Assembly (NCBI GenBank): GCA_000708835.1
Contig: DF237287.1
Span: 32,294 to 96,293, forward strand
From: Klebsormidium nitens
Lineage: Eukaryota; Streptophyta; Klebsormidiophyceae; Klebsormidiales; Klebsormidiaceae
Direction: 5' to 3'
Length of the DNA stretch: 64,000 nt
A model generated the notes under the pieces. It worked only from the letters and a program-made list of their open reading frames with translations, was not told the origin of the DNA and did no database searches. The position numbers and the translations under genes are program-made. Below are positions 1-12,362 of the stretch, in pieces. Numbering within the stretch: position 1 is the stretch's first letter; every line of letters begins with the position of its first letter.

Positions 1-13
1 CCCTCTTTCGCAG

Positions 14-3000
14 AGGACCTCTTGGAAAGCTTCCTTGAGGCAGAAACTGACCACGGTCCGGGACTGGCCTCGGACGATGACGATGAACCATCAAATGACA
101 GTAAGTCCTCGTTCTCATGATTTGATCTGAGCCGTTTCTGTCCTCTTTCAGGCGCTATTATCATTGTATGCGTTATCGAGCTTTTAGTACGTAGACCACA
201 GATTCATGTGCAGCTAAGCTTCTGTTCGAAGAAGACGCAGTGAACTACCGTGCATTCTGAGCATATCTAGTCCTTAAGACGGAGCTTTGGAAGACGTTGA
301 CTGTAGAAAGGCGTTTTACTGAAATATGTTTTTGCATCCGCAAAGGTCATTTGGAAAATTCCAAGCACACACGCTCTGCAAGCCTATTGTGTCGATCAGA
401 TTATGAATGTAAAAGCAGGAAGCTATCGAGTAGAATGCAAACACGCACCTTTCCACACGTCAGCTGCTCTCTTAACTCTTTCTTTACTGCTGCACTGTTA
501 GGCGGCTCCCCTGACGATCACGACATGCCGACGGCCGCCCCTGCGGCCGAAAGAATAGCACAAACAAACGGCACCGCCCCCCCCGAAGCTTCCACGGCAG
601 AAGACTCTTCGGGGGGAACCGAACCGAGGCCCAGCGCACCCCCACCGGACGTGGCCGGCCCCAGTAACCCTTCCCCGGGCGAAGAACGTGGGAGAGATCA
701 AGCGATCGAAGAGCAGTTGAGACAATTTTTGGCCGCCGAAGCGGCGGCGGAAGTCGCGCCTGGGGGAAGCGCCCTTCTTCCGGGGGGTCCCCNNNNNNNN
801 NNNNNNNNNNNNNNNNNNNNNNNNNNNNNNNNNNNNNNNNNNNNNNNNNNNNNNNNNNNNNNNNNNNNNNNNNNNNNNNNNNNNNNNNNNNNNNNNNNNN
901 NNNNNNNNNNNNNNNNNNNNNNNNNNNNNNNNNNNNNNNNNNNNNNNNNNNNNNNNNNNNNNGGGGTGGGCGAAATGCGGCAGAGGGGGGAGAAGAAAGG
1001 GGACGAGTGGAGGGGCCAGTGGGCGAGGCCGGAGTCGATGCTGCGTTAGAGGAAGCCGCCGCCGCTGCGTTCCAGAGGCAGCTTCTGGCGGCTCACGGTG
1101 CCATGTTCCCCGCTGGGCCGGGTGCAGCAGCGCGGAGGGCGGGAGGGGATGGAGGGCAGCCGGACTACGCGGCCCTCCAACGCGTAATCGAAGGAGCTTT
1201 GCGCGACGCTGAGGTACAGAGCGGCACCGGGGCGGGCGAAGGAAGCGCGGCCGCACCAGCACGTCTCAGTGCGTCCGAGGAAGGGATCCCCCAATTCGAG
1301 CAGGCGGAAGGGTCCCTGCAGGCCTTAAGCCACGCCCTCTTTGGGCGTCCGGACGATCGTAGCAACGAGCCTGGGCAGACAACGGACGCAGGTTCGGGCG
1401 CTGCGCCGGAGCAGGAACTAGAATGGCTGCGCGCGGCTGCTGGCGACGACGCCACGGTGGCTGGGCCGTCGGATGACGTCATGCGGGGCCTTTACACCAA
1501 GTACGTGACGTACCATCGTATCGCGGCGGAGGCTCAGCCGGCTGCGGAAGCGGAAGCGGAAGACGGGGTCGGGTTGCACTTCCGGGCGTGCGGCCACGCG
1601 ATTCACGCCAAGTGCCTGGAGGGCTACTTCCAGAGCCTGTACCAGTCGAGCATGCAGAGGTAGGGCCCGCGGTGTGAATATGCTCGCAGACCGGGTTCCC
1701 TCTTTTCAAGCCGTTCGGAAGGTGCACGGCCGAATTCCAAAGATCGACTGCCTGAATTGGGGCAACGTGCTTAAGGGCTGTCCAGGCTGTTGGATCTGTT
1801 TGTCTTCGACGGCCTTTTCTCTTGAATTGTGCGTCGCTAAGGGTCCAATAAGGAAAGGGGATTGCTTGTGAACGTTGCTGCTTACTTGGGCTCGGATGGC
1901 GGAATCAAAGGCCTTTGCCGAAAGATAATTTTAAGGGATACTCCAAATACTTTCTACTTGACACTGACCCTTGCAAGTCTGGACAACTCTCGCATTCTCA
2001 AGAGTACTTACGTCTGCTCTGTGCATACCGTCCAATTGCAGAGAACTCTTCGAGGGCGCGCACATCGTCAGCCTCGACGCGGGCGAGTTCCTGTGCCCCG
2101 TCTGCCGCCGCCTCGCCAATGCCGCGCTCCCCATGCTGCCCGCCGCGCCCTCAAACGCACTGCTGACGTCAGCACCGTCTGCAGTCCCCGCTTCCAGTCC
2201 CGCGGGCGCTTCAGCTGTTGGCGAGGTGCCCCCCGGGGCCGAAAACGGAGCCACGTCATCACCGGTTGCAACCCCCGGCCCCTCTCCTGGGGGCGCTTCA
2301 GCCGCAGGCGAGGTCCCCCCCCGGGCACAAAATGGAGCGTCCTCCTCAACCGGTCCCCCAGCAGTGTCGGAGTCACCCCGAGATGCACCAGACACAGGTC
2401 CGAGTTCGCAAGCGGAGGCTCGTCCGGGGGAAACGGGTGCCGGCATGCCAATCGCGGAGTATGTGCGCCCCGCCGTAAAGCTGATTCTCGACGCGGAGGT
2501 ACGGACGGACCCCAACGGCCCGTACGGCATCGACGAAAGCTACTGGGCGTCGGGCCGCAATCAGGCACCGGTTGCGCCGGAGGTCACGGGGGCTCTGGAG
2601 AACCTTGCCACACGGGGTGCGCGATTGTCGGGCCGAACGAGGCCGACACACGGGCTGGAGCTGTGGGAGGCGCTGGGGTTCACCGTGCAGGCGACCGAGC
2701 TGGCCGCGAGGAGGGTGAGCGGGTCGCCGGAAAGGGGTGCGGGGATTTTGGACAAACTTGGACGGTCCACGAGCGACGTTGGCGCAGAGGGCGCGGTTCC
2801 GGACAAAGGCAAGCGGGCTGTGACGGATACCGGCGCCAGTGTGCCGAAGGAAGAGAGTTCCCAGGTCGAGCGGGCACAGTCTGACGTCACTGATCACGTC
2901 AGCAAGCGGCTCGAGGCGCTCGCGGCTGCTGCGGGGGACGAGGGTCGCTCAGTGTTGCGGCCGTTGGCGCAGGCGACGATCGCGCTGCGCGGCGCGAGCA

Positions 3001-6000
3001 TTCCGGAGCAGCTGTTCCGGGCGCGGGGGCTGCAGATCCTGGCGGGGGCGTTGCTCAGGGGAAAGTCCAGGTAAGGGAGCTCAGGTGTTTTGTAGACACT
3101 TCGGAAGTTCATGCTGTTTTCGGAGTTTTTGCAGAGGCACTGCTCAGGGGGAGGTCCAGATAAGGGAGTCAAGACGTTTTGCAGAACTGAAGGAAGCTGT
3201 CTCATTTCCAGAATCCCATGCGCTTCCGCTGGTCTTAGCCACCTTTGGCCTGTCTCGTTTTCTCGGCGCCCACAATCGTTCCCATCTCTTGGTTTGGCGA
3301 CATTTCAAGCAGCGGCCGAAGAATTCATACCATGCACCGCTTGGAGTGTCCCTCCGGTATCTGAAAGGGCTTGTCGACCTCAACGGCAGGATTCGGCCAC
3401 AAAGAGAACGGGAGAATTTTTGCTCGAGTCGGGTCGTCCGGACAACAAAACGCCTCCAAGCAGACAGACTGACCACTTTCCAGTGAGGAAACCTTTGCTC
3501 TTTTCGCTTTTTGTGCAGGGACGAACTCCCCAGCGAGCTGACCGCCGGGCACTCGGATCGAACGGCCGCGGAGACGCGCTTCTGGCGGCTGCTGGCGGAC
3601 CCCGTCCTGTTCCACGACCCGTTCTCCACTCTAGTTCGCCTGCTGTACGTCCTCAAGGGGGACCTCTTGGATGCGGAGGGAATGAAGGCGCTGATACGCT
3701 TTCTGCACCTAGTATTGTTGGAGGTAAGCGTGATGAAGGTTGAGTTTGGGGATCATAAGCGGGCAGGACGGGTAGCTAAGCACCCTGGGACGGATGGGGT
3801 CAGTTTTGAGAGTTGGGATGGTTTCGGGCGCAGAGCAAGCGGATTCAGGACGCAAATATGCTGTGGTAGTTGAGGGCCTTTTTGGGGCTTTCTATTCCTA
3901 GATTCGACCACTCTGCGAGTATTGACCTCTTTGGGAGTCAAGCGAAAACTAGTTAGTCCGTCCCTGGAAACGTCAATGCTCTTTCTGCGACTGCCCTTCG
4001 ATACCCCCTCCCTCCGATTGTGCATCTGCTTTGGCCCCCTTCTCTGAGTTTGAAACACGGAACTTCCAAACTGCCCGGCAATGCATGCGGCCCTAAGACC
4101 CTGAAGCCCTAAATACTCTCGTACCCTAAAACCCCAAAAGTGCTGGTCATTACGCCTCTGCTCCACGTCATGCAGGCGTGTAATTCCTGCCCCCACGCAC
4201 CCTCCAACCAGGAGGCGTCCGTTCCGCCGACGGAAGCGACACGCGCTGAGCGCCTCCGTCGGATGTCCCTCCCCTTCCTGCGCCAGAGCGCCCTCCTCCT
4301 GGAAGCGCTGCACCCGGGTTCCGTCCCCAGCTTCCGTTCTCCGGCGGAATCCGCTGCGGCTGCCGCAGCGCGCTCCGCTGCGTCGCGCACGCGCATCGTC
4401 GCCCCGCCGGAAGAGGCCGCTGACGTCATCGAAGCCGGCGCGGGGCACCTCGAAGCGCTTGTACTTGAAGCCGACCTGGGACTCGCTCTGGAGCGGATCA
4501 CGGCGGCGGAGCGTGCTGATGTGGCGGCCCCGGCGGACACGTGGCAGCGGCATTTCGAGGCGGAGGTCGAGGGGTGGCGCGGGGTGGAGACGTACCGGGG
4601 GGAAAGGGATGCGAGGCCGTTCCAGCTGATGCAACTGCCTCGCAACTACCACGAGCTGTTTCAGAGGTGGGTGACGGTATGACTGGCGTCGGCCGAAAAA
4701 CGCGCTTTGGGAGGGAGTGAGGGTAGAGTTTTCTCGCTTGGCAAGGTGACGTGGTCAAAAGCGAAACTATACGGCCGTGAATCGGACATCATCATTCGTA
4801 GGGACTTCGTACTGCCAGCACACCGCGTGGTTTGATGAAATTTTTGACCTCTTTCAGCGACTGTTCTGTTATCACTTTCATCCAAAGCGCTTATGCTTCG
4901 AATCTGACAACAGGAACGAGGAACCTGTTGAGAACGAGCAATCTTCTATTTTGCAGCAACTGCCTGGGTTTGGTCCTCTCGTCCAGCATATTCCTTGAGC
5001 TTCAGTATCGAAGTTTGAATCAACTTAAGCCGCGAGGACCTTAAGGTCTTGCTTTCGTAGAGGGCCGAGGGGGGCCTCGTCTGATTACCGTTGGGTCTTC
5101 AATTGGGGTCACCGTTCGTTCCAGGCACGTCTCTTCCACAAAAATAATCAGAGCCGAGTCCTCACTTGCCCGTCGTCAACTTCGACCCGGTCAACGATCG
5201 CGCAATGAAGATTCCCACACTTTCTTCGCACCGACTAAGAAACTCGAGAATCGACAGCCGGCTACACTACGCCGTCTATCAGCCCGTGCTGCGTAGTCCT
5301 TCCGCCCGACGGCCGTAAATAGGAAGCACTTCCAACGTTCAAACTGTTCTGGCTTCCCATCTTCGTCCCACTTCTTCGCAGGTATGTCAAGGCCAAGTGT
5401 CGACTCTGCAAGACGGTCCCGGTGCAACCCGTCCTTTGCCTCGTGTGCGGCGCCTTCCTCTGCGGCCACTCCCGCAAGGCCTGCTGCAGGTGAGATAGCG
5501 TGACGCGCGCTGGAACTCGCTTACAACAGCTGTGACATCACTTCGTTCTTCCTTTCGTTTTCGCGCGAGGTCTGCCTGCGCTGTCGGGAGGGATCAGTGA
5601 CTGCCTCGGCGCTCGAGTTTGTTGAGCGAATTTAAGATGTGACCGGCTTTGTAATTGGGGGTCTTTTGCCGCCATGGATTGCGGCGATCTAAACCTCGTC
5701 GCAAGGCTGCGTAGAGAGCTCCTGCTGCGCTTGAGGTAGGAGCTGTAAGCTCCTGAGGGTGCGTTTAATACCTAGACACAGCTGTCGCTTCGTGGATCGT
5801 ATTGACAATTCCGTCCTCCCACTTTCATCCGCTCCCGAAAAGAGAAGGACAGGCGCTCAGATGAAAGTAACCTCTCTCTCTCTCTCGGCGACAGTATTCT
5901 CTATGAAGCAAAGCTTCCTATTTCTATACGAGTTCACGAGAGCTTAGACTTTGCTTCAGCACCCGCCGAGGTGCTCTCCGTCAAACCTGGTAACGGTCCT

Positions 6001-7102
6001 CTGCCTTGCAGTGTCAAACAAGGCACTTTGCTTCTGAGGGCGCCCTCTTGACACCACGTCTGTTTCTGCAGAGTGGACAACCGCGGGGAGTGCTACCGCC
6101 ACGCCTCCGAGTGCGGGGTTGGTGTCGGCGTCTTCCTTTTCCTGCGCCGGACGACCATTACGCTGCTGAGGAACGGTCGCCAAACCGTCTGGCTCTCGCC
6201 ATACCTAGATGCACATGGCGAGGAGGTACGCTCTTATCTCATCCTAGTTCTGCCCTCTCGTAGCAAATAACTGTGTTTCAGGGACCTCTCCTTTTTTCTC
6301 CCTTGTTTCGATCCTTCTCAGGAACACACCTCCTCCCTCTTGATTTTACTCCCCTGTTCGGTGAGTTGCCCACGATCCCAATTACCTCCCAAAGTGAAAT
6401 GCGGAGCATGTGCGCCAAAGCTGGTTACCCAATATATACTTTGCGTGTGCATCATTGCTGCATCGGATGCGTCAACCCTGAAAGAGCTATCTACATCCGA
6501 ACGAGCGGTCGAGATCGATCGCTATGAACTGTGTGTGGCCTTAGTATCTGGCGCGATCTTGAGTATCAATGCAGACGCCTTCAACAGTAGGTTACAGATG
6601 CCAAGGCGACGGAGCAGCGCATGAACTTGTACTCATAGCCAAGCTTTCCATGACATATTGAATACTTTAAAAAGCGCGAAAAGACCGGAGAAGGTGAAAG
6701 TTGCCTCTTGGAAACAAACTTCAACGCCGAGGTTTGATTGTTGAGAGCTCTTGCGGTCATCTTCCACTCTTGGACCAACTCAATGTTCTTTGAACACCTG
6801 AGATACGCGGGCCCAAAGTTGCACACCCGCCCAGGTTGTCAACCTTGTTTTTCAACGGTGAACTCCTGTCTGGTCAAAATGTTATTGCTGATTCTCATGA
6901 AATTCTGGAAAAACGTATTCGAGTTTTCTCTCATGTCCGCGCAATGCCACCGCAGGATATCGACCTAAGACGCGGCAAGCCCTTGTTCCTAAGTGAGGAG
7001 CGCTACAACGCACTGACGGAAATGGTGGCATCCATGGGGATGGATCACGACTCTCAGGTTCTTGCTCGGACTGTAAGAAGGCTCCCACAGGCCATTGAGT
7101 AG
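14..7102 (+). CDS. PRT6: PRT6/UBR-type N-recognin E3 ubiquitin ligase, C-terminal part (5' truncated)
   Basis: This is the C-terminal portion of a RING E3 ligase of the N-degron pathway, which ubiquitinates proteins with destabilising N-termini. Exons read in frame: 14-100, 502-1659 (interrupted by an N gap), 2042-3070, 3519-3723, 4176-4666, 5382-5489, 6072-6225, 6956-7102; all introns are GT-AG. A RING-H2-like half with CGHAIHAKC ends the second exon, and its partner CPVCRRLAN opens the next. This is the family's split pattern, followed by a long low-complexity linker. The last three exons give the UBR C-terminal zinc-binding cap: paired cysteines (CRLCKTVP, CLVCGAFLC), CYRHASECG, YLDAHGEED and RGKPLFLSEERY, then a stop. 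The first RING cysteine pair is not visible and may lie in the gap. The UBR box and ClpS-like regions lie left of the window. The tail matches plant PRT6 better than animal UBR1/2, as far as I can judge by eye. Confidence 0.93.
793..962. other. Assembly gap (170 N) inside a PRT6 exon
   Basis: A run of N interrupts the second visible PRT6 exon. The reading frame before the gap and the frame after it differ, so the true missing length need not be 170 bases. The flanks are Gly/Ala/Pro-rich and very GC-rich, typical of sequence that fails to assemble. Confidence 0.99.
3049..3196 (+). repeat. Two tandem copies of a PRT6 exon end plus its splice donor
   Basis: About 60 bases spanning the exon end (GCTCAGGGGAAAGTCCAG, then gtaagg) recur about 86 bases downstream in the intron as ctcagggggaggtccag followed by ataagg. 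The match continues into the intron (a stretch like ttttg-agac/aac, then gaag). In the second copy the donor GT has become AT, so only the first copy can be spliced. Confidence 0.8.
4100..4140. repeat. Degenerate telomere-like CCCTAAA tract in a PRT6 intron
   Basis: Several imperfect heptamers of the plant telomere type (CCCTAAA, CCCTAAAA, CCCCAAAA) lie just upstream of the acceptor of the 4176 exon. The tract is short and degenerate. It could be a pyrimidine-rich acceptor that drifted to this form rather than a relic of telomere repair. Confidence 0.4.
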
Positions 7103-8376
7103 AGCAAGTATCTGCTTGGTAGACTGCGGACTTGGGGAAGATCAGGATAGCATTATCTGAGAATCAGCGTTTCTGAGCTGGTAGGTGAACAGATATATAG
7201 GAGTGCTTGTAAGCCGGCCACACAAGTACACACGAGTGTGGTAAAGTTTGTACATATTATCAAAGTACGTGCACTCCTCCTGAACCGTGTCAAGGTTCTA
7301 CAATCAGACCTTTCAAGAATGCTGTGGATAGGACACAGTGTATCGTACACTAGAAGCACTTAGGCACGCGGTCTCCCGGCAAAATAGTACGGTTCCTTGA
7401 CCCAATAATGTATATGTACGTTGCAAAGAAACGTAATATGACACACGTACATGTGCAATTATAACAGTCGTCGGACGTTCGTGTATGATCGTTGCGTTAT
7501 AACCACAGTGTAAGTATAGAGATCTATAAATCTTTGCATGCCAGCGCGCGAGCCGGCGGCCGCCCGCCCCGGGGCTTAGAGTATTGCGCCATTGCATGTC
7601 AGCATCATGGCGCATCCGGGTCAATTGCAATGCCAGACTGAGCTAGCTTATAATTACATAGTTGATGTGCGGCTTGTCACTATAGCTCACTCAGTGCCGG
7701 CCAGTGAGTACTGCACAGAAGCGGCTGGGCCGCCTGCATTCTATAGCACCGTCGCTATAATTGATGAGCCATGCACTCAGCTCTTAAATGTACTCAGTGA
7801 GAATCTACAGCTTATAAGCTGGTCGATCACATTTTGTCACATACTCACAGTACGCCGGACTCGTCTATCTATTGACGCGGAATCTATCTATTGACGGTCG
7901 CCGAGTCGAGAGCTGCCCATGCGCCGATATTTCAAACAGCTAGATGGGGCCGCGCGTGATTACGCGATGGCAACTATATTGTCACATGCAGCATGACACA
8001 CATCCGGCATGTACTAGAGCACTCGGTGAAGCAGAGCAGCCTCGTGGAGCACAAGGAAGTGCAACTAGGATCTGTCGAACTACTGCTTGGACTGCAACTC
8101 AATCATCTTACAAGGACGGGGCGATCGTTTCGCCGGTGCACACAAGGAATGATTAAACCGAACAGAGTCGATTCAAGGACGCTAGATTGATGTCGACAAG
8201 GTGAACCTTCTGGCCGACAATCCGATCAGACGTTGCAGTTGAGATGTCACAAGGGTCAGAGCAAATGCAGATTAGAGTCAACTCCTGTCTCAACGACATG
8301 ATCAATCGAGGTCAGCGACCGCTTGTACCGTTCAATGGGCACCTGTCCCAACACCGCGAGCTGTTTCCAGCCCCTG
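7103..8376. other. Tail-to-tail spacer between PRT6 and PMM
   Basis: This holds the 3' untranslated regions of both converging genes. The middle (about 7200-8200) is more AT-rich, with many short palindromic words (gtacgt, catgca). I see no reading frame with family character, no tRNA-like structure and no clear transposon. Confidence 0.6.
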
Positions 8377-11051
8377 CTATGAATCTTGCAAAAAGAGTCT
8401 AGTGCACTGTTCTCTTGTGTCAGCAGGGCTGGTTACTGCAAGGCGTGAAGAAGACAGCGAAGTCAACCCCTGCCTGATGTTCAGACAGAAAGCTCAACAC
8501 CTCTGCATCAAGGACAGAAGGCAGCGCAAATTCCTTAGCGGTTGGTGACATGCTCGAGGTTTTCAGCATACAATAAACGTTGAATCTAAAGATGCATACC
8601 TGTGTGGCCGTCAGTCTTTTCGGAGGAGAAGATCTCGTAGTCATTGCCTCCCTGCCACAAGAACGTTTGCAAAATTTTAAGGCTGTCATGTGAAGTCAGG
8701 AAAGCCTTCCGAAGCGCGCGGACTTCAAGTGACAAGAAGAGCTCGCAAACGGATGAGGGAGTAATTGGACGATTCGGTCGGAGACACCCGTACAGAACAG
8801 AAACAGACTAAATTCCGCCTCTATTGCCTCACTGCAATACCTCTTTTGGTCCAGAGGAGAATCATGACTGCATTAATCGAAGGTCCTCAGACGGAATCGA
8901 CCAAGTGCCGGAATTCTTACCTTGTATGTTTTGTCGCCAAAGAAGTGAATCTCTTTGAACTCCTTCTCAACAAACTGCAGGCAGTAGGTCTTGTCCCAAC
9001 CTTGAGGAAACACCTGCATAAGGATACACCCGACATAAAAAGGGGCAACTTCGGAAGCCTAGTGAAACAACCAAGTTGCTTCGACAAGACATCTGTGCTT
9101 TTACCGTACTAGTACAGCCAGTGAAAGAGAAACTCACGTCAAAGCTGATCTGGCCTCCAATCGAGTACGTCAAGTTCAGGTGGACAAACTTCTCCCGCAG
9201 GATGTCAACCAGCTTAGCTCTCACGTTGTGCACCTGGAACAAAAGAAAACCAGCTGAGTTTAGAAACTGTTGCAGTCACCCACTGTGATTGTGTTCGTTC
9301 AGATCAACAGTTTGAAGCTTCATGCTTCGTTGATTGTGGTCCACAAAAATGCCAACAACTGATATGGATGAATCTGAAGAGGAATCCTGTTTATTACTAT
9401 TTGGAGGTGCAAGTTCAAAGGCCTTTCGTACTGGGGCTTTGCTTGGGACCTTATACCAACTGGAGCAGATGTGTATATGAGCAATCTCAGCTTGTCTCTT
9501 TGAGTGCACCGTATCAACCGACCTTGTCATACTTCTCAAAGTCGTCGCGCTCCTCTTGGCTGCAGTTGCGTCCAATCGGTGAGACATTTATCATACCAGT
9601 GCGGAACTCAATGAATGTTCCCCTGCACAGAAGGAGGGCACAGATTAACGTCTGGATGATGAATCATTGGAATAATTTTGCTTGACTGCACAAGACTCTG
9701 AGTAGGATTGAGGATCGTGGAGCCAGCTCATTTGGAACAGCATCAGCTGAGCATGAGTTGAGCTCTCATGTACCTCACCTCTTGATAGGGATGTCCAGGT
9801 CAGCGATGTAGTGCAGCACAAAGTTGATGAATTCCTGCAAAGACGAGTTTGCTAGTCTTTGCGGTTTGCATCGGTCACATTGCCTGAGACACTCACAAGA
9901 GACTTACCAGACACTTGTCTTGTAATCAACAGGTAGGGCTGAAAGGTTGGGTGCCTTGAAACCGCTGAGCCTGAACTACCAGACCTAATGCGAAGCTGCA
10001 AATCTGGTTTCACTCTGCACAGTTGTTGCAAGTTGCAAAAACTTTACACAGCTCAAAGTCCATTTTGATCCTAAGCGCTTACCTTCAACTTGTCGTCTCC
10101 CAAGTGCTTCTTGAGACTCTGCATACAGAATTGACGTCAGGAGGGGTGATAATGCGAGCGGGACTTACACATATAGCTCAGTGGACAGGATGGACATAAA
10201 GGCTTGCTGTAGCCTTGATTGATGCATTTTTGAGTGTCATCAGAGCAACTTGTGCTTGCTGTCCTATGAACGACGAGTCTCACCATCTCCGCAAACTTGG
10301 TCCCATCCTTGAACGCCACCAGTCCATTTTCAGCAAAGACGTAGTCAAAGTCCGTCAAGGCTGTAATTGAGGAAGAAATCAGGAATGTGAGGTGACAGAC
10401 AAAGGATCAGTTGGCCGATAAGAAGCTTCTCGTTACGCTCCAAATTAAAGTGTCAGCAGACATAGACAGGATGCAACGAAGGGAACGGTTGAAGTGAAGT
10501 GACTGTGAAGTGACTTACTTGTTCTGCCAAGCTGCTCGCTGATCTTGACCAAGTCTGATCCTCCCACAACACCAACGGTGACATGCTGGTCACAGAACGG
10601 CACTTGGATTAGATGCTCCACACAATGTCCTACTAGAAGGCACATGCTCAACATGGCCGACAGGCTGTGGCAGATTTGTGCATCGCAGTGGTATAGCAGC
10701 CAGCTTAAAGGGATGCCTCAACTCAGAAGACTGTCCAATGAATGCTGAGCTATTTGACAATCATCCGAATTTGGCTTGTCAAGTCCCCACCTTGCGCAGC
10801 TCCTTGATGAAGTCAAGCGTCTCAACAGAAGCAACCTGGGGAGAAGGTTTGCAGGAGTCAGAAAAAGTACTAGAGATCTATCATCAGCGGGATAAATTCA
10901 GCATTCCTTCCTTCTTTCCTCAAAGAGGATTGCAAAGCGAAGCTGATGAATCTCGAATGACTTGCAAATGAGACAACAACCTCACCTTCCTTGGATCTGT
11001 CAAGGTGCCATCAACATCAAATAAGGCCAACACACCCTCCTTTTTCACCAT
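8377..11051 (-). CDS. PMM: Phosphomannomutase
   Basis: The enzyme converts mannose-6-phosphate to mannose-1-phosphate for GDP-mannose, protein glycosylation and, in plants, ascorbate synthesis; it is cytosolic. Eleven exons (in order of translation): 11051-10986, 10835-10791, 10585-10519, 10360-10284, 10118-10083, 9834-9779, 9622-9523, 9233-9138, 9013-8921, 8651-8600, 8435-8377. They sum to 249 codons (248 aa), the normal family length. The HAD nucleophile motif DVDGTL is at residues 12-17, with Asp12 and Asp14 as the expected catalytic pair. Also seen are [28 protein letters not shown], the substrate loop [31 protein letters not shown] and GGNDYEIF near the C-terminus. The start is the first ATG of the conserved N-terminus. 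Every junction is GT-AG and in phase, so this looks intact and functional. Confidence 0.97.
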
Positions 11052-11468
11052 GGTGAAAGCGTTGTGGAGAAAGGAAGGAAGTGGCAGAGCTCTGTCAAAC
11101 GTCGGTGAAGCTTATTGAGATCGAATCAGCGAGGCTGCTCAGATCGTGCTAAGTAAGCAGGAATCTTGAAGGCTCTGATAGCATTCGACAGCGCCTGACG
11201 CATCAGGCTCGTGAGAAGACGGCTGGAAGGAACGAAAGTGACTTTGCAATGCGAAATGGCCGGAAGGGAGGGGGAATTCTTCGGCTTCAAGTTTCAACCC
11301 TGCCAGCTAGTGCGAGAAACAAACTAGCTGCGGCTGAGGTCGCGATCGGGATCAGGGCCTTTTGTAAAAGGATGTGAAGGGTTGCAATCCAGTAGACGTC
11401 TCACTTTAATTCTGAACGGTCTCGATCTCCCGTGATCGACTTCAATCAAGGATGAATCAAATCGAAGG

Positions 11469-11504
11469 TTCAAGTTTCAAGTTTCAAGTTTCAAGTTTCA
11501 AGTT
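11469..11504. repeat. Heptamer microsatellite (caagttt)n
   Basis: About five perfect tandem copies of a 7-base unit lie in the upstream region of PMM. A related single caagtttcaa word occurs upstream near 11290, and ttcaagtttcaag occurs near 58315. Confidence 0.9.
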
Positions 11505-11567
11505 GGAACGACGTAGGTATGTAACTTCACTAGTTTCAACTGCGACGTCATCATAGTTAAGGGCCTG

Positions 11568-11720
11568 CCAAACCTAAAACCCTAAGGTCAAACTGAGAGC
11601 AGGAACCGGGTTTTGACGATACCCTAAGGCGTTCCGCCATAGCCCGCCCGTACCCACCCTAACCCCCCAACTAACCCTACCAAGATCAGTCGGTTGCCCT
11701 CTAGTAACCCTAACATCCCC
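11568..11720. repeat. Degenerate telomere-like CCCTAA tract
   Basis: Repeated cctaaaaccctaa, accctaacccccc, aactaaccctacc and agtaaccctaac words are spaced over 150 bases. Their phase is irregular, so this is at best a decayed interstitial telomere-like sequence. Confidence 0.4.
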
Positions 11721-11948
11721 CGAGCACTCCGTCACCCTGCAATCGAGTGCCTGCACGGTACCGACCATTTTCGACACGGTAGCGTACCGCCGCATTGTTC
11801 ACCGTAGGTACCGGTGATGTCATGCCTACGTCTACGTTGCAGTTGAAAATAGTGAAATTACATACCTACTCTACTAGTACTGGTTGGAACAGTACGTTCA
11901 GATGTCTACAGGACCAGAAACTTGAAAGGACGCTCTGGTAGGTAGCTC

Positions 11949-12362
11949 ATGCTCATGCTCATGCTTGATTGTCAAGAACTTGAAGCTCCTGACAGTGAGA
12001 TCAGATTTCTGAACGCTACTCCGCTGGAAGCAATGCCCAGTCAGGGACCAAACCACCCTCATGGCCAACCCTGGCTGTCTGCACACATGGGCAAGCCACA
12101 CAGGAAGGAGGCTGCAGCCAATACTGTAAAGAGTGAGCTGCTAAAACATCCGCCCCGTCAAGAGACGTTGCAACAAGAGCTGGAGAGGGAAGCCAGAGTC
12201 GAAGCGCACACGAATGAGCAGATTGCGAAGCTGGAAGATATAGTCAGCAACGAACGAAGAGAGAGGGTGAGAATGCATTTCAATTCTGTGAAGCACACAG
12301 ATCAACTTCCATGGATGCTAAGTAGCAGGCAATTGACAGAGAATGTCTGCAGGCATTCATAA
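11949..12362 (+). pseudogene. Possible coding fragment with a charged coiled-coil stretch (unrecognised)
   Basis: An open frame of about 137 codons. Its middle is rich in Glu, Arg, Gln and Leu (RQETLQQELEREARVEAH, then KLEDIVSNERRERVR), with coiled-coil-like spacing. A GT donor-like site follows the charged stretch (gagagg|gtgaga). It starts in a catgct micro-repeat. I do not recognise the protein. It could be an exon of an unannotated gene or the tail of a decayed transposon protein. The frame may also be open by chance. Confidence 0.25.

Noticed and set aside
498..1262. Long minus-strand open frame across the first N gap.
   Set aside because: Antisense shadow of a GC-rich exon and partly composed of N.
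1862..2884. A 340-codon plus-strand open frame overlapping the PRT6 RING exon.
   Set aside because: It is an out-of-frame shadow of the GC-rich PRT6 exon; the true frame carries the CPVCRRLA RING half.
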